Assembly (NCBI GenBank): GCA_964482235.1
Contig: CAYZWU010000001.1
Location: 124,001 to 188,000 of the forward strand
Source: CAYZWU01 sp964482235
Lineage (GTDB): Bacteria > Planctomycetota > B15-G4 > CAYZWU01
Direction of reading: 5' to 3'
DNA: 64,000 nt
Part shown: piece after piece, positions 62,936-64,000 of the stretch
How positions within the stretch are numbered: the stretch's first letter is position 1
Layout of the letters: each line of letters begins with the position of its first letter
The notes under the pieces: generated by a model
The model's input: the letters and a program-made list of their open reading frames with translations, nothing else
Database searches by the model: none
Told to the model about the DNA's origin: nothing
Translations under genes and position numbers: made by a program

Positions 62936-63378
62936 TGGATCTCAAGCAGATTAAAGACCGGGGTTCCGGCAGGAAAAAGAAGATGAGGGTCGGTCGCGGC
63001 CCGGGCTCCGGAAAAGGAAAGACATCCGGCAGGGGACAGAAAGGCTACGGTTCCCGGTCCGGCACCGGCGGGAAGATGGGTTTCGAGGGAGGCCAGATGC
63101 CGGCCTACCGGCGCCTTCCCAAGCGGGGTTTCACCAACTCGCCGTTCCAGGTGGTCTACTCGATCGTCAACGTGGGCAACCTGAAGGATTTCGGCAGCGG
63201 CGAGACGGTCGACCTGGAGGGGATGAAGGCCAAGGGCCTGATCAAGAAGAACGCTCGTCTGCTCAAGGTTCTGGGCGGCGGTGATATCGGAGTCAGCCTG
63301 AAGGTTCGTGCACACAGGTTTTCGGCTGCCGCCCGCAAGAAGATCGAGGATGCGGGCGGAGAGGTCTTGGAGAACTGA
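62935..63378 (+). CDS. rplO: 50S ribosomal protein L15
   Basis: 147 aa. DRGSGRKKKMRVGRGPGSGKGKTSGRGQKGYGSRSG, FEGGQMPAYRRLPKRGFTN and RLLKVLGGGDIGVSLKVRAHRFSAAARKKIEDAGG. It follows rpsE directly with a 1-bp overlap and overlaps secY by 1 bp. Confidence 0.97.
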   Translation: MDLKQIKDRGSGRKKKMRVGRGPGSGKGKTSGRGQKGYGSRSGTGGKMGFEGGQMPAYRRLPKRGFTNSPFQVVYSIVNVGNLKDFGSGETVDLEGMKAKGLIKKNARLLKVLGGGDIGVSLKVRAHRFSAAARKKIEDAGGEVLEN

Positions 63379-64000
63379 TGAATACGGGCATAATCAACCT
63401 GTTTCGAATCAAGGAGCTCAGGAAGAAGATCTTTATCACCCTGAGCATCCTGATCATCTACAGGATCGGGTTCCATATCCCCGTGCCGGGAGTGGACTAT
63501 TCCCAGATCGCCGCCATGGCTCACAAGTACGAAACAGGCGGCATGGGAATGATCTTCGGCTTGATGAGCACCCTCTCGGGCGGCGCCCTGGGATCGTGCT
63601 ACGTCTTCGCCCTCGGCGTCATGCCGTACATCTCGGCGTCGATCATCTTCTCCCTGCTCGTCAAGGTCGTGCCCGCCCTCGAGAGGCTTTCCAAGGAGGG
63701 AGCCCACGGGCAGAAGATGATCAACAAGTACACCAGGTACGCCACCCTGCTGCTCTGCTTGATCCAGAGCCTTTTCATCATTCACGGCTACCTGAGCGAT
63801 GCCGTCAGTACGGACCAGCTCATACCGCCAGGGCTCTTCAGCCAGTGGTGGTACCAGCTCGCCCTGGTCCTGACCTTCACGACCGGGACGATCTTCATCA
63901 TGTGGCTGGGCGAGCAGATCTCGGAACACGGGATCGGTAACGGCGTCTCGCTGATCATCATGGGCGGGATCATCGCCCGGATGCCTTCCCAGTTCCAGAT
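63378..64000 (+). CDS. secY: Preprotein translocase SecY, N-terminal part
   Basis: Open at the right edge, 207 residues visible. The frame reads MNTGIINLFRIKELRKKIFI, FHIPVPGVDYSQI, a plug-region stretch GGMGMIFGLMSTLSGGALGSCYVFALGVMPYISASI, and GEQISEHGIGNGVSLII, the conserved cytosolic loop before helix 5. At least four membrane helices are seen. SecY is the protein-conducting channel whose partner SecE is encoded at 38818. Confidence 0.97.
   Translation, partial: MNTGIINLFRIKELRKKIFITLSILIIYRIGFHIPVPGVDYSQIAAMAHKYETGGMGMIFGLMSTLSGGALGSCYVFALGVMPYISASIIFSLLVKVVPALERLSKEGAHGQKMINKYTRYATLLLCLIQSLFIIHGYLSDAVSTDQLIPPGLFSQWWYQLALVLTFTTGTIFIMWLGEQISEHGIGNGVSLIIMGGIIARMPSQFQ

Overview
This is a 64 kb stretch of GC-rich, densely coding bacterial chromosome. 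The organism looks diderm (Gram-negative): there is a secretin, an ExbB/ExbD energy module, a set of Mla-like lipid-transport genes, a WaaP-like LPS-core kinase fold and about six predicted lipoproteins. The sequence does not allow me to name a phylum. One scaffold gap is flanked by an exact 55-bp duplication, which points to a short-read, probably metagenomic, assembly of an uncultivated lineage.

Region 1 (1-14.9 kb, minus strand) is the most unusual part. It holds a partial lipoprotein gene, a sulfatase-TPR lipoprotein, and a long envelope locus. The upstream half of the locus encodes a PilM-PilN fusion, a PilO-like protein, a membrane protein with a fibronectin-III-like domain, and a secretin with N-terminal TPRs. 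The downstream half encodes a 966-aa exported TPR protein, a 373-aa exported TPR protein, ExbB and two different ExbD proteins, closed by a strong terminator. No prepilin, traffic ATPase or prepilin peptidase is present. I read this as a trans-envelope machine that combines a type IV pilus/type II secretion-like alignment complex and outer-membrane channel with a proton-motive-force module; the coupling is inference.

Region 2 (14.9-33.4 kb) is mixed housekeeping and envelope genes: family-4 uracil-DNA glycosylase, MtaB, RsmE, an MBL-fold hydrolase, a class-V (cysteine desulfurase-like) enzyme, thioredoxin reductase, tRNA-Cys and tRNA-Leu, a glycosyltransferase/lipoprotein/WecA-type cluster, the MlaE-MlaF-MlaD set, repeat-rich and TPR lipoproteins, Dtd and a WaaP-like kinase. 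A dispersed repeat with the core GGCCGTTGAAAAAGT occurs at four intergenic places; around the two tRNAs it forms a 165-bp palindrome and an exact 41-bp direct repeat.

Region 3 (33.4-36.4 kb) has an HU-family protein with a Pro/Gly-rich tail behind an elaborate promoter region, and a MutS2 that lacks its C-terminal Smr nuclease domain.

Region 4 (36.4-64 kb) is the core translation/transcription superoperon in ancestral order: tRNA-Thr-Tyr-Gly-Thr-tuf-rpmG-tRNA-Trp-secE-nusG-rplKAJL-rpoBC, rpsL-rpsG-fusA, then S10-spc (rpsJ-rplCDWB-rpsS-rplV-rpsC-rplP-rpmC-rpsQ-rplNXE-rpsN-rpsH-rplFR-rpsE-rplO-secY). Departures are no rpmD between rpsE and rplO, a strongly diverged EF-G behind its own terminator, an S12 with Arg at the Lys88 streptomycin position, and the artefactual gap in rplN. 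I saw no rRNA gene, intact insertion sequence, prophage or CRISPR array.
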